In this document: positions 52,101 to 61,738 of the stretch, piece by piece
How the letters are laid out: each line of letters opens with the position of its first letter
How positions within the stretch are numbered: the first letter of the stretch is position 1
Assembly (NCBI RefSeq): GCF_017876515.1
Contig: NZ_JAGIOC010000001.1
Span: forward strand, 4,030,001-4,094,000
Length of the DNA: 64,000 nucleotides
DNA from: Brachybacterium fresconis
GTDB lineage: Bacteria; Actinomycetota; Actinomycetes; Actinomycetales; Dermabacteraceae
Direction: 5' to 3'
Translations under genes and position numbers: made by a program
The notes under the pieces: model-generated
Told to the model about the DNA's origin: nothing
The model's input: only the letters and a program-made list of their open reading frames with translations
Database searches by the model: none

Positions 52101-52137
52101 GACGGGCCGTCGCCCCCTTGCGGGGCGGCGGCCCGTC
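52101..52137 (+). terminator. Terminator after tig
   Basis: A 16-bp stem (52101-52116 with 52122-52137) contains one G-T pair and a short CTTGC loop. It lies 35 bp past the stop. Confidence 0.75.
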
Positions 52138-52157
52138 GGCGTGTCCGCGGTGTCATC

Positions 52158-52211
52158 GCTGGTGCTGGTGCTGGTGCTGGTGCTGGTGCTGGTGCTGGTG
52201 CTGGTGCTGGT
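52158..52211. repeat. Nine perfect tandem copies of a hexamer GCTGGT
   Basis: Perfect copies run from 52158 to 52211, then one decayed copy GCTGGG. It lies about 20 bp after the tig terminator. Confidence 0.95.
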
Positions 52212-52275
52212 GCTGGGGTCGGAGGACGGTGGGGTGGAGGGCGAGTACCTGCGGCTGCTGCACCGCGCCGTGCTC

Positions 52276-52440
52276 GCCGCGCCTCACCGCTGCGTTCAGG
52301 GTGTCCTCTGCGCCATCGGTGCGATGGCGCCGACTGCTGTGTCCAGGGAGCCGTCCGCGCCTACCGGTGAGACGGTGCCGATCGCTGCGTCCGGGGAGCT
52401 GTCCGCGCCTACCGGTGCGATGGTGCCGATCGCTGCGTCC
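52276..52440. repeat. Degenerate 48-bp tandem repeat, about 3.4 copies
   Basis: Two well-kept copies start at 52324 and 52372 (atggcgccgactgctgtgtc and on). A partial one starts at 52420 and an older, decayed one precedes them (52276-52323). Each contains the block CCGTCCGCGCCTACCGGTG or a variant. The length is a multiple of 3. Confidence 0.8.
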
Positions 52441-52644
52441 TGTCGCTTCGACAGCCCACCGTTGCGTTCGCGGTGCTCTCCAGGTCTCGAAGCGCCATCT
52501 GTGCACCGGTGGGTGTCACAGGGACCGCTCGGGGCTGACGGCCGGGGCCCGGGCGACTCGATGCCGCGTCGGAGGAGCGCACGAGCCGTCATCTCCCGGC
52601 AACGGTCGGCAGGGATGGCGGCGGGACACGGTGCGGGCATGCGC

Positions 52645-52678
52645 GAGGGCCCGGCCTCCGTGTGGAGACCGGGCCCTC
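52645..52678 (-). terminator. Terminator after the second NlpC/P60 gene
   Basis: A 15-nt arm GAGGGCCCGGCCTCC (52645-52659) pairs with its complement at 52664-52678 across one mismatch, with loop GTGT. It lies 20 bp past the stop of the minus-strand gene. Confidence 0.7.
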
Positions 52679-52698
52679 GGCGAACTGTGCTGCGTGGA

Positions 52699-53511
52699 TC
52701 AGCGGTAGGTCACGAAGCCGATTGGGTTGCCCCAGATGCCGCGCTCGACGACCTGCTGCTTGGAGCCGGAGGCGTCGATGATCTCGCCGTTGCCGGCGTA
52801 GATCGCGACGTGGCCGGACCAGGCGACGATGTCGCCGGGCTGGGCCTCGGACTGCGAGATCCAGCGACCGCCGTTGGCGATCTGGCTGCTGGTGCGCGGG
52901 ATGTCGATGCCGGCCGCCTCATAGGCGTAGTTCACGAGGCCGGAGCAGTCCATGCCGCCGAGGCTCGCGCCGCCCCAGCTGTAGGGGGTGCCGAGAGCGG
53001 AACGGGCGGCGTCCACGATGGAGCTGCTGTTCGAGGAGGACGGGGCCGGAGCCGAGGTGCCGCCGGAGGGGACCGAGGAGCTGCCGTTGAGGGCACCGAA
53101 GGTCTCCGGGCCGACGACGCCATCGACCTGCAGGCCGTTGGTGGCCTGGTAGTCCTTGACCGCACCGAAGGTGCGCGGGCCGAAGACGCCGTCCTCGGCG
53201 AGGTCCGCGCCGTGGTTGTTCAGCTCATCCTGCAGATCTTCCACGGTCGCGCCCTCGGAGCCCCAGCGCAGCTTCTGGCTGGTGTCCAGGTGAGCGGTCG
53301 GCGCGGTGGCGACCGGGGCGGCCGGCGCGGTCTGCGCGGCCGGAGCGGGGGAGGTGGCCGGGGCGGCCTGCGCGGCGGAGCCGGCGAACGCGGTCCCGAC
53401 CAGGACGCCACCGAGGACGGCGGCGCCGCCGACGCCGCGGACGGCGCGCTGGGCGTGGTGGGTGGGGAGCTGGGCGCGTCCGATGGTGCGGTGCGTGTTG
53501 TGCTGGGCCAT
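52699..53511 (-). CDS. Secreted NlpC/P60 peptidase with a peptidoglycan-binding domain
   Basis: The 270-aa exported hydrolase has a signal peptide of about 50 residues (basic HHAQRAVRG, then a hydrophobic stretch ending AAQAAPA) and an Ala/Pro linker. A PG_binding_1 domain at about 82-142 shows LRWGSEGATVEDLQ and GVFGPRTFGAVKDYQ. The C-terminal NlpC/P60 domain has catalytic Cys189 in GMDCSGLVNYAYEAAG and His234 in GHVAIYAG. It cuts peptidoglycan stem peptides during growth. It is convergent with tig. It is divergent from clpP1 across a 489-bp region. Confidence 0.92.
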   Translation of the reverse strand: MAQHNTHRTIGRAQLPTHHAQRAVRGVGGAAVLGGVLVGTAFAGSAAQAAPATSPAPAAQTAPAAPVATAPTAHLDTSQKLRWGSEGATVEDLQDELNNHGADLAEDGVFGPRTFGAVKDYQATNGLQVDGVVGPETFGALNGSSSVPSGGTSAPAPSSSNSSSIVDAARSALGTPYSWGGASLGGMDCSGLVNYAYEAAGIDIPRTSSQIANGGRWISQSEAQPGDIVAWSGHVAIYAGNGEIIDASGSKQQVVERGIWGNPIGFVTYR

Positions 53512-53762
53512 GATGTGCGGATCGTTCCTTCCGTTCCCGGCGCGGGAGGCCAGGGACTACCTGCTTGGTGAGCGACCACCGCTGTCAGGGCGATCGTCGT
53601 AGGGGCGATGGGAACCACCGTAGGAGCGCTTCGCCTGCAGGTCTCTGGGCTTGGAAGAGGTCGGCACGGAACTTGACGGGATTTTTGCGAGACCACGGGT
53701 CCTCGTGACCAGAACCAGGTCGAACTTGACGCTCCCCGGGGGAGCCAGGACACATGGGTCAA

Positions 53763-53887
53763 GGTGGCTGAGGTGGCTGAGGTGGCTGAGGTGGCTGAGG
53801 TGGCTGAGGTGGCTGAGGTGGCTGAGGTGGCTGAGGTGGCTGAGGTGGCTGAGGTGGCTGAGGTGGCTGAGGTGGCTGAGGTGGCTG
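53763..53887. repeat. About 13.9 tandem copies of a 9-bp unit GGTGGCTGA
   Basis: Thirteen perfect copies run from 53763 to 53879, then an 8-bp partial copy. They end 114 bp before the clpP1 start. The 9-bp length makes all six frames read as repeated tripeptides. Confidence 0.97.
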
Positions 53888-53916
53888 CGGAGGCCGGCGT
53901 GGAGGCGGCGGCGATG

Positions 53917-53927
53917 CGCCTGCGGCG
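53917..53927 (+). promoter_or_regulatory. Possible ClgR-type operator CGC-N5-GCG before clpP1
   Basis: CGCCTGCGGCG followed by AA fits the CGC-N5-GCG core of ClgR operators that activate clpP genes in actinobacteria. GC-rich DNA makes such matches common by chance, so this is weak. Confidence 0.3.
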
Positions 53928-53958
53928 AACAGTGCACCGCGGCTTCCGGCGCAGGCAA

Positions 53959-53964
53959 TAGAGT
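53959..53964 (+). promoter_or_regulatory. -10 hexamer TAGAGT for clpP1
   Basis: TAGAGT would start transcription near 53971 and leave a 30-nt leader with AGGAGA before the clpP1 GTG. Confidence 0.45.
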
Positions 53965-54000
53965 CGACGCAACGACGGATACCGCTACCTAGGAGACCTT

Positions 54001-54630
54001 GTGACCTCTCAGAGCATCCAGCCCTCCTCGCCCCGCGCCGCAGCCGGCGACGCGCCGATGGGCCTGGACGACAATGTCTACCAGCGCCTGCTGCGCGATC
54101 GCATCGTGTGGCTCGGCTCCGAGGTCCGCGACGAGAACGCCAACGCGATCTGCGCCAAGATTCTGCTGTTGGCCGCCGAGGACCCCGACAAGGACATCTT
54201 CCTCTACATCAACAGCCCCGGTGGCTCCATCACCGCGGGCATGGCCATCTACGACACGATGCAGTACGTCCAGCCGGACGTCGTCACGATCGGCATGGGC
54301 ATGGCCGCGTCGATGGGACAGTTCCTGCTGTCCTCCGGCGCCAAGGGCAAGCGGTACGCCACCGCGCACACGCGGGTGCTGATGCACCAGCCGCTCGGCG
54401 GCCTCGGCGGCACCGCCACCGACATCAGGATCCAGGCCGACCTCATCCTGTCCATGAAGCGTCAGCTCGCCGAGCTGATCGCCGAGCAGACGGGCAAGAG
54501 CATCGAGCAGATCAACGAGGACTCCGACCGGGACCGCTGGTTCACGGCGCCCGAGGCCCTCGAGTACGGCTTCATCGACAAGATCGTCACCGGAGCGGCG
54601 GACGTCACCGGCGGCGGCGGCACCGACTGA
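54001..54630 (+). CDS. clpP1: ATP-dependent Clp protease proteolytic subunit 1
   Basis: This 209-aa serine protease subunit of the Clp complex has catalytic Ser104 in [15 protein letters not shown] and His129 in [10 protein letters not shown]. The third residue is an Asp in NEDSDRDRW. In actinobacteria ClpP1 and ClpP2 form one mixed tetradecamer, fed by ClpX or ClpC. The N-terminus has a 20-residue Ser/Ala-rich leader. A GTG start follows AGGAGA. clpP2 starts 44 bp later. Confidence 0.96.
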   Translation: MTSQSIQPSSPRAAAGDAPMGLDDNVYQRLLRDRIVWLGSEVRDENANAICAKILLLAAEDPDKDIFLYINSPGGSITAGMAIYDTMQYVQPDVVTIGMGMAASMGQFLLSSGAKGKRYATAHTRVLMHQPLGGLGGTATDIRIQADLILSMKRQLAELIAEQTGKSIEQINEDSDRDRWFTAPEALEYGFIDKIVTGAADVTGGGGTD

Positions 54631-54674
54631 TCGCCCCCGGACGCACCCCGACCCGCTTCGAGCAAGGAGACCTC

Positions 54675-55376
54675 GTGACTTTCGATCCCCGCACCATCGG
54701 CGCCCTGCCGACCGCCCAGGCCGGGCGGACGGCCGCCACGGCCCCCATGCCGACCTCCCGCTACGTGCTTCCCCAGTACGAGGAGCGCACCGCCTACGGC
54801 ATGAAGCGCCAGGACCCGTACACCAAGCTGTTCGAGGACCGCATCATCTTCCTCGGCGTGCAGGTGGACGACGCCTCCGCCGACGACGTGATGGCCCAGC
54901 TGCTGGTCCTGGAGTCCCAGGACCCAGACCGCGACATCACGCTGTACATCAACAGCCCCGGCGGCTCCTTCACGGCGCTGACCGCCATCTACGACACCAT
55001 GCAGTACATCAAGCCGGAGATCACCACGGTCTGCCTCGGCCAGGCGGCCTCGGCCGCTGCGGTGCTGCTGGCCGCCGGCTCCCCGGGCAAGCGCCTGGCG
55101 CTGCCGAACGCCCGGATCCTGATCCACCAGCCCGCCATGGGTGGCGAGGGCGGCGGCGGCCAGGCCTCCGACCTGGAGATCCAGGCCAACGAGATCATGC
55201 GCATGCGCGAGTGGCTCGAGACCACCCTCGCCGAGCACACCGGTCGCACCCAGGAGCAGGTCAGCACCGACATCGAGCGCGACAAGATCCTCACGGCGTC
55301 CAGCGCGCTGGAGTACGGGCTCGTCGACCAGGTGCTGGAGTCGCGCAAGGCACCGCGGCGACCGATCACCTCGTGA
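54675..55376 (+). CDS. clpP2: ATP-dependent Clp protease proteolytic subunit 2
   Basis: The 233-aa partner of ClpP1 has catalytic Ser126 in [15 protein letters not shown] and His151 in [28 protein letters not shown] is typical of actinobacterial ClpP2. The GTG at 54675 has AAGGAGA 4-5 nt upstream. An in-frame ATG at codon 25 ([18 protein letters not shown]) is the boundary of the mature protein in many relatives, which are processed. Confidence 0.95.
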   Translation: MTFDPRTIGALPTAQAGRTAATAPMPTSRYVLPQYEERTAYGMKRQDPYTKLFEDRIIFLGVQVDDASADDVMAQLLVLESQDPDRDITLYINSPGGSFTALTAIYDTMQYIKPEITTVCLGQAASAAAVLLAAGSPGKRLALPNARILIHQPAMGGEGGGGQASDLEIQANEIMRMREWLETTLAEHTGRTQEQVSTDIERDKILTASSALEYGLVDQVLESRKAPRRPITS

Positions 55377-55381
55377 CAGCC

Positions 55382-55419
55382 CGCCGCGCCCGGGGATGAA
55401 CGCTCCGGGGGTCGCGGCG
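55382..55419 (+). terminator. Possible hairpin between clpP2 and clpX
   Basis: CGCCGCG (55382-55388) pairs with CGCGGCG (55413-55419), with an inner CCCGG/CCGGG stem. A -10-like TACCGT (55544-55549) follows, so clpX can be transcribed separately from clpP. Confidence 0.4.
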
Positions 55420-55543
55420 ACCGCAGCTGCTCCGTCGGCCCCTCGCCCTGCTGAGTGCGGGACGGGGGGCCGCACGCTGCGGCACAGCTGACCCGGCGGC
55501 GCCCCGCAGGGCCCGCCTCCCGCAGCGGGCCGCGCGGGCACGG

Positions 55544-55549
55544 TACCGT
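55544..55549 (+). promoter_or_regulatory. -10 hexamer TACCGT for clpX
   Basis: It would start clpX transcription near 55556, with a leader of about 75 nt. AAAGGA lies 12 nt before the clpX ATG. Confidence 0.4.
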
Positions 55550-55630
55550 GGAACGGTTCGCGGATCCCGGGCCGACAGCCCGGGGCGGACGACGAACGCA
55601 CTGATGGTGGCCCGACGAAAGGACACGGAG

Positions 55631-56970
<1,340 letters not shown>

Positions 56971-56971
<1 letters not shown>

Positions 56972-57315
56972 TGGCGCCCGAACGCGAGGCGAACGATCGC
57001 GACGACACCGCCCGGGCCCGCGAGCTGCTGGCCGAGGAGCGTCGCAGCATCGACAACATCGACGCCGCGCTCGTCCACCTTCTCGCCGAGCGCTTCGCAC
57101 ACACCCAGCGCGTCGGCGTCCTCAAGCACGCCCACGGCCTGCCGCCGGCCGACCCGTCCCGGGAACAGGAGCAGATCACGCATCTGCGCTCCCTGGCCGA
57201 CACCGCGGGCCTCGATCCGGTCTTCGCCGAGGCGTTCATGCGCTTCATCGTCACCGAGGTGATCCGCCATCACGAGCGGATCCGTGACGAGGGGTCCGGC
57301 GCCGAGAGCGCCTGA
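56971..57315 (+). CDS. Chorismate mutase (AroQ class)
   Basis: The 114-aa all-helical protein has the AroQ pattern RRSIDNIDAALVHLLAERFAH, then RVGVLKHAHGLPPADPSRE and FMRFIVTEVIRHHERI. These give the Arg and Lys residues that hold chorismate, which it turns to prephenate for Phe/Tyr synthesis. It overlaps the clpX stop by one base (TGATG) and is translated with it. It probably belongs to the secondary AroQ-delta type common in actinobacteria. Confidence 0.85.
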
Positions 57316-57331
57316 CCCCTCGTCCGGCTGG

Positions 57332-57337
57332 TAATCT
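57332..57337 (+). promoter_or_regulatory. -10 hexamer TAATCT for the formate dehydrogenase operon
   Basis: TAATCT ends 7 nt before the ATG at 57345, a leaderless-type arrangement. It is the closest match to TATAAT in the window. Confidence 0.5.
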
Positions 57338-57344
57338 GGATCAC

Positions 57345-60300
57345 ATGGCAGGATTTCAGTTTCTCGAGTGGCCGGTGATCCGGCAGCTGCGCGGCGCGGA
57401 TCCGTCCGGCCGGGGCAGCGCGGTCACCTCGCAGGCGACTCGGAACATCGCTCCCCGCACGCGGGATGCGGACACCGTCGTCCAGAGCGTCTGCCCGTAC
57501 TGCGCCGTCGGGTGCGGGCAGAAGGTCTACGCCAAGGACAACCGGGTCATCCAGATCGAGGGGGACCCGGACTCGCCGATCTCGCGAGGTCGGCTCTGCC
57601 CCAAGGGGGCTGCGAGCGAACAGCTGGTCAACTCCGCGCGCCGCGTCACGACGGTCCGCTACCGCCCTCCGTACTCCGCGGACTGGCAGGATCTCGACCT
57701 CGACACCGCCCTGGACATGATCACCGACCGCTTCCTCGAAGCGCGGCGCAATCACTGGGAGGAGGAGGACGAGGAGGGCCGCCCGCTGCGGCGGGCGATG
57801 GGGATCGCGTCGCTCGGCGGTGCGACCATCGACAACGAGGAGAACTACCTCGCCAAGAAGCTCTTCACCGCAGCCGGTGCCATTCAGATGGAGAATCAGG
57901 CGCGCATTTGACACTCCGCCACGGTCCCCGGTCTGGGGACCTCGTTCGGACGCGGTGGGGCCACCCAGTATCTGCAGGACATGGCCAATGCCGATTGCAT
58001 CGTCATCCAGGGCTCCAACATGGCCGAGGCCCATCCGGTGGGCTACCAGTGGGTCATGGAGGCGCGGTCCCGTGGGGCGCGGGTCATCCACGTCGACCCG
58101 CGGTTCTCGCGCACCAGCGCGAACGCCGACAAGCACCTGCCGATCCGAGCGGGCACGGACATCGTGCTCCTCGGCGCCCTCATCAACTACGTGCTCGCTC
58201 ATGACCTCTGGTTCGAGGATTACGTCAAGGCGTTCACCAACGCCTCCTCGATCCTCGAGGACGACTACGCCGATGCCGAGGACCTCGACGGCCTCTTCTC
58301 CGGGTTCGACCCCGCCACGGGCACCTACGACACCTCCTCGTGGCAGTACGCGGATGCGTCCGAGGAGGGTGAGAGCCGGGCGACGGGCACTCCGACGACC
58401 CACGGTGAGTCCCATGGCGAGTCGCACGGCTCCGGCGGTCCTCAGCTGGGACGCGGCGTGCCTTCGCGGGACGAGAGCCTCCAGGATCCCCAGTGCGTCT
58501 TCCAGATCCTGAAGCGCCACTACGCCCGGTACACCGCGGAGATGGTCGAGGAGGCGTGCGGGATCTCCCGCGCCGACTTCGAGTACCTGGCACGGTCGGT
58601 GACGGAGAACTCCGGGCCGGAGCGCACCACCTGCTTCGCGTATGCCGTGGGCTGGACCCAGCACGTCGGCGGCGCGCAGTTCATCCGGGCCGCCGGGGTG
58701 CTGCAGCTGCTGCTCGGGAACATGGGCCGCCCGGGCGGGGGGATCATGGCGCTGCGGGGCCACGCCACGATCCAGGGCTCGACCGATATCCCGACCCTGT
58801 TCAACCTGCTGCCCGGATACCTGCCGATGCCCAAGGTCGGAGCCCATGATTCGTTCCGGGATTATGTCGACTCGATCGGTACGAAGACCCAGAAGGGCTT
58901 CTGGGCGGACTCCGAATCGTATGCGGTGAATCTGCTGAAGGCGTGGTGGGGCGATGCGGCGACCGCGGAGAACGACTGGGCGTTCGACAACCTGCCCCGA
59001 CTGACCGGCGCCCACGGCACGTACCAGACCACGATGCGGATGCTCGAGGACGGCGTCGACGGGTACTTCCTGCTGGGACAGAACCCCGCCGTGGGCTCCG
59101 CCAACGGTCGCCTCCAGCGCCTGGGCATGTCGCATCTGAAATGGATGGTCGTGCGTGACTTCTCCATGATCGAATCGGCCACCTGGTGGAAGGAGGGGCC
59201 GGAGATCGAATCGGGCGAGCTGAGGACCGAGGACATCGCCACCGAGATGTTCTTCCTGCCCGCCGCGAACCACACGGAGAAGGCCGGCTCGTTCACCCAG
59301 ACACAGCGCCTGGTGCAGTGGAGGGAGCGGGCCGTCACCCCGCCCGGAGATTGCACGAGCGAGCTGACGTTCATGCACGAGCTCGGTCAGCGCATCCGGT
59401 CGCGGCTGAAGGATTCGCAGGATCCGCGTGACCGCCCGCTGCTGGACCTCACATGGGACTATCCGACCGATGAGCACGGTGAACCGGACCCGGAAGCGGT
59501 GCTCAAGGAGATCAACGGCTACCACGTCGGCGGGGAGAAGGACGGCACGCCTCTGTCCTCGTACACGGAGATGACGGCCGACGGCACCACCGCCGGCGGC
59601 TGCTGGATCTACGCCGGCGTGTACGCGGACGGGGTCAACCAGGCGGCCCGCCGCAAGCCCGGGAGCGAACAGGACAGCACGGCCGCCGAATGGGCGTGGG
59701 CGTGGCCGGCCAACCGCCGGATCCTCTACAACCGCGCCTCCGCCGACGCCGACGGCAAGCCCTGGAGCGAACGCAAGAGATATGTCTGGTGGGACGAAGA
59801 CACCGAGCAGTGGACCGGGAAGGATGTCCCCGACTTCCCGCCGGACAAGCATCCCCACGACAGCGGGGACGCCGAGAAGGGCGGCTCCGCGGCTCTCGCC
59901 GGCAACGATGCGTTCGTCATGCAGGCCGACGGGCGCGGCTGGCTGTTCGCGCCCTCGGGCATGGTGGACGGCCCGCTGCCCACGCACTACGAGGCGGTCG
60001 AGTCGGCGATCCCCAACCCGCTGTACGCCCAGCAGGCGAACCCCACGCAGAAGACGATCGCGGACAGCAGCAACATGAACGCACCGGGCATCACCGGAAC
60101 GGCGGCCCAAGGCGAGGTATATCCGTACGTGTTCACCACCTACCGCCTCACGGAGCATCACACCGCCGGCGGGATGAGTCGCTTCCTGCCGTACCTCGCC
60201 GAGCTGCAGCCCGAACTGTTCTGCGAGGTCTCCCCGGAGCTCGCGGACGAGGTCGGGCTGGCGCCGTACGGCTGGGCGACCGTGATCTCCGCCCGGTCGG

Positions 60301-60704
60301 CGATCGAGGCGCGCGTGCTGATCACCCGTCGCATGTCTCCGTTGCGCGCGGCCGGCCGCACGGTGCACCAGATCGGGATCCCGTACCACTGGGCACAGGG
60401 CAGCGAGGCGGTGGTCTCGGGTGACGCGGTCAACGACCTGGTCGGGATGAACCTCGACGCCAACACGCAGATCCAGAACTCGAAGGTCGTCGCCTGCGCG
60501 CTGCGACCCGGCCGTCGTCCGCGCGGACCGGCGCTGCGCGATCTGGTGGCAGACTTCCAGCGTCGGGCGGGAATCAGTCCGACGACGGGCGACGAAGCGA
60601 TCGCACCCGCCGTTCACCCCCCGGAAGCTCGATCCGAGGGCACCCCTGGCCAGGACGATGACGCGGGCCGCGGGGCCGAGCGCACCACGCGAGAGGAGCA
60701 CTGA
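57345..60704 (+). CDS. fdhA: Formate dehydrogenase alpha subunit, selenoprotein (Sec189 at TGA 57909-57911)
   Basis: The 1119-aa molybdopterin-guanine-dinucleotide enzyme oxidises formate. An N-terminal [4Fe-4S] binds Cys50, Cys53, Cys57 and Cys85 (CPYCAVGC, RLCPKG). TGA at 57909-57911 falls inside MENQARI-U-HSATVPG, aligned to the NQARV-U-HGPTV of E. coli FdnG, where Sec196 coordinates molybdenum. After it the frame carries GRGGATQYLQDMANAD and AEAHPVGYQWVMEARSRGAR, then GWTQHVGGAQFIRAAGVLQL, ending in the cofactor domain (TTYRLTEHHTAGGMSR). It lacks a twin-Arg signal, so the enzyme is cytoplasm-facing. It has an extra Gly/Ser/His-rich stretch near residues 345-375. Confidence 0.96.
57912..57950 (+). 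promoter_or_regulatory. Bacterial SECIS element
   Basis: GGTCCCC (57923-57929) and GGGGACC (57935-57941) form a perfect 7-bp stem with loop GGTCT. The loop begins 18 nt after the TGA, as in the E. coli fdhF element recalled from knowledge, and the GGTCT loop is the SelB-recognised sequence. The bulged U of E. coli is absent. Confidence 0.85.
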
Positions 60705-61738
60705 TGGGATCGATGATCGAATCCACAGGACGTCGGGGCACCGATGCCGGGTTGGAGCACGAGCATTCGCGCAAGGGCTTCTTCACCGACACCTCGATCT
60801 GTATCGGATGCAAGGCCTGCGAGGTGGCGTGCAAGGAGTGGAACCGCAACCCCGCCGACGGGGATCTGGAACTGCTCGGGTCGTCCTTCGACAACACCGG
60901 GGAGCTGGGTGCGAACACGTGGCGTCACGTCGCATTCGTCGAGCAGGAATCCGAGCGCATCGAGGAGGCCCGGGAATCGGGCCGACGCCTCGTCAGCTTG
61001 GGCATGCCCACCGTGGGCCCTCGCTCCGGCGGCCCCCGGCCCGGTGCGCCGTCCGTTCCCGGCGGTCGGCCCGGGGAGGACCTCAGCGACGAGGACACCG
61101 CCCCACCGGACACCCCTGAGTTCCGGTGGCTGATGTCCTCGGACGTCTGCAAGCACTGCACCAACGCCGGGTGCCTGGACGTGTGCCCGACCGGAGCGCT
61201 GTACCGCACGGAGTTCGGCAGCGTCGTCGTGCAGCAGGACATCTGCAACGGGTGCGGGACCTGTGTGGGCGGGTGCCCGTTCGGCGTGATCGAGCGCCGC
61301 GACGACGGCACCATCTCCCCGCGGTCCTCCAGCGAGGAGACCGAGCAGGACGTCCCCGAGCTCGGCACCGCCCACAAGTGCACCCTCTGCCATGACCGGC
61401 TGGTCGACGGCGAGACGCCCGCCTGCGCTCAGACCTGCCCGACCACCTCGATCAAGTTCGGTGATCACGAGGACATGGTCGAGTCCGCCGAGGAGCGGGT
61501 GCAGCAGCTGCACACTCAGGGCATGACCGAAGCACGTCTCTACGGCGCCAATGCGAACGACGGTGTGGGCGGCATCGGATCGGTGTTCCTGCTGCTCGAC
61601 GAGCCCGAGGTCTATGGCCTGCCGCCCGACCCCCAGGTGCCCACGAAGGCGCTGCCGCAGATGTACCGCACGGCCGGGGTCGCCGCCCTCGGGATGATCA
61701 CCGCGACCGCTCTCGCATTCCTCGGAGGGCGCCGGTGA
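60704..61738 (+). CDS. fdhB: Formate dehydrogenase iron-sulfur beta subunit
   Basis: The 344-aa electron-transfer subunit has four Cys motifs (16 cysteines): CIGCKACEVAC (33-43), CKHCTNAGCLDVCPTGA, CNGCGTCVGGCPFG and CTLCHDRL with CAQTCPTTSI. These bind four [4Fe-4S] clusters in a ferredoxin-like order, passing electrons from FdhA. A Ser/Gly/Pro-rich insertion lies at about 105-145. The C-terminus (VAALGMITATALAFLGG) is a single membrane helix that anchors it. The ATG overlaps the fdhA stop by one base (TGATG). Confidence 0.93.
   Translation: MGSMIESTGRRGTDAGLEHEHSRKGFFTDTSICIGCKACEVACKEWNRNPADGDLELLGSSFDNTGELGANTWRHVAFVEQESERIEEARESGRRLVSLGMPTVGPRSGGPRPGAPSVPGGRPGEDLSDEDTAPPDTPEFRWLMSSDVCKHCTNAGCLDVCPTGALYRTEFGSVVVQQDICNGCGTCVGGCPFGVIERRDDGTISPRSSSEETEQDVPELGTAHKCTLCHDRLVDGETPACAQTCPTTSIKFGDHEDMVESAEERVQQLHTQGMTEARLYGANANDGVGGIGSVFLLLDEPEVYGLPPDPQVPTKALPQMYRTAGVAALGMITATALAFLGGRR

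Larger units (their letters stand above)
52066..52698. other. 633-bp intergenic region between tig and the second NlpC/P60 gene
   Basis: It holds two terminators facing each other and two repeat arrays (hexamer at 52158, 48-bp unit at 52276). I see no supported gene. The long open frames across it run through the repeats, lack start signals and read as low-complexity VLVLVL or HQHQHQ on the two strands. Confidence 0.7.
53512..54000. other. 489-bp divergent region upstream of clpP1 with a 9-bp repeat array
   Basis: It holds the 10-bp direct repeat GAACTTGACG at 53669 and 53722 (53 bp apart), the 9-bp array at 53763 and the clpP1 promoter near 53959. I see no supported gene; the open frames over the array code only for repeated EVA/RWL/SHL and are low-complexity. 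Confidence 0.7.

Noticed and set aside
52141-53571. A 476-codon plus-strand ORF across the tig-NlpC/P60 gap
   Set aside because: It runs through two repeat arrays and antisense to the NlpC/P60 gene, and has no ribosome site or recognisable domain; it is a shadow of GC-rich DNA.
53763-53887. CRISPR array
   Set aside because: The units are contiguous 9-mers with no spacers, and no cas genes are nearby.
53764-53961. A 65-aa ORF of (EVA)n repeats before clpP1
   Set aside because: It exists only because the 9-bp array keeps all frames open; no ribosome site or conserved part is seen.
57912-57980. fdhA as a pseudogene with a nonsense mutation, or two separate genes
   Set aside because: The stop is TGA at the exact Sec site, a SECIS-like hairpin follows at the right distance, the frame after it is intact for 930 codons and selD is next door.
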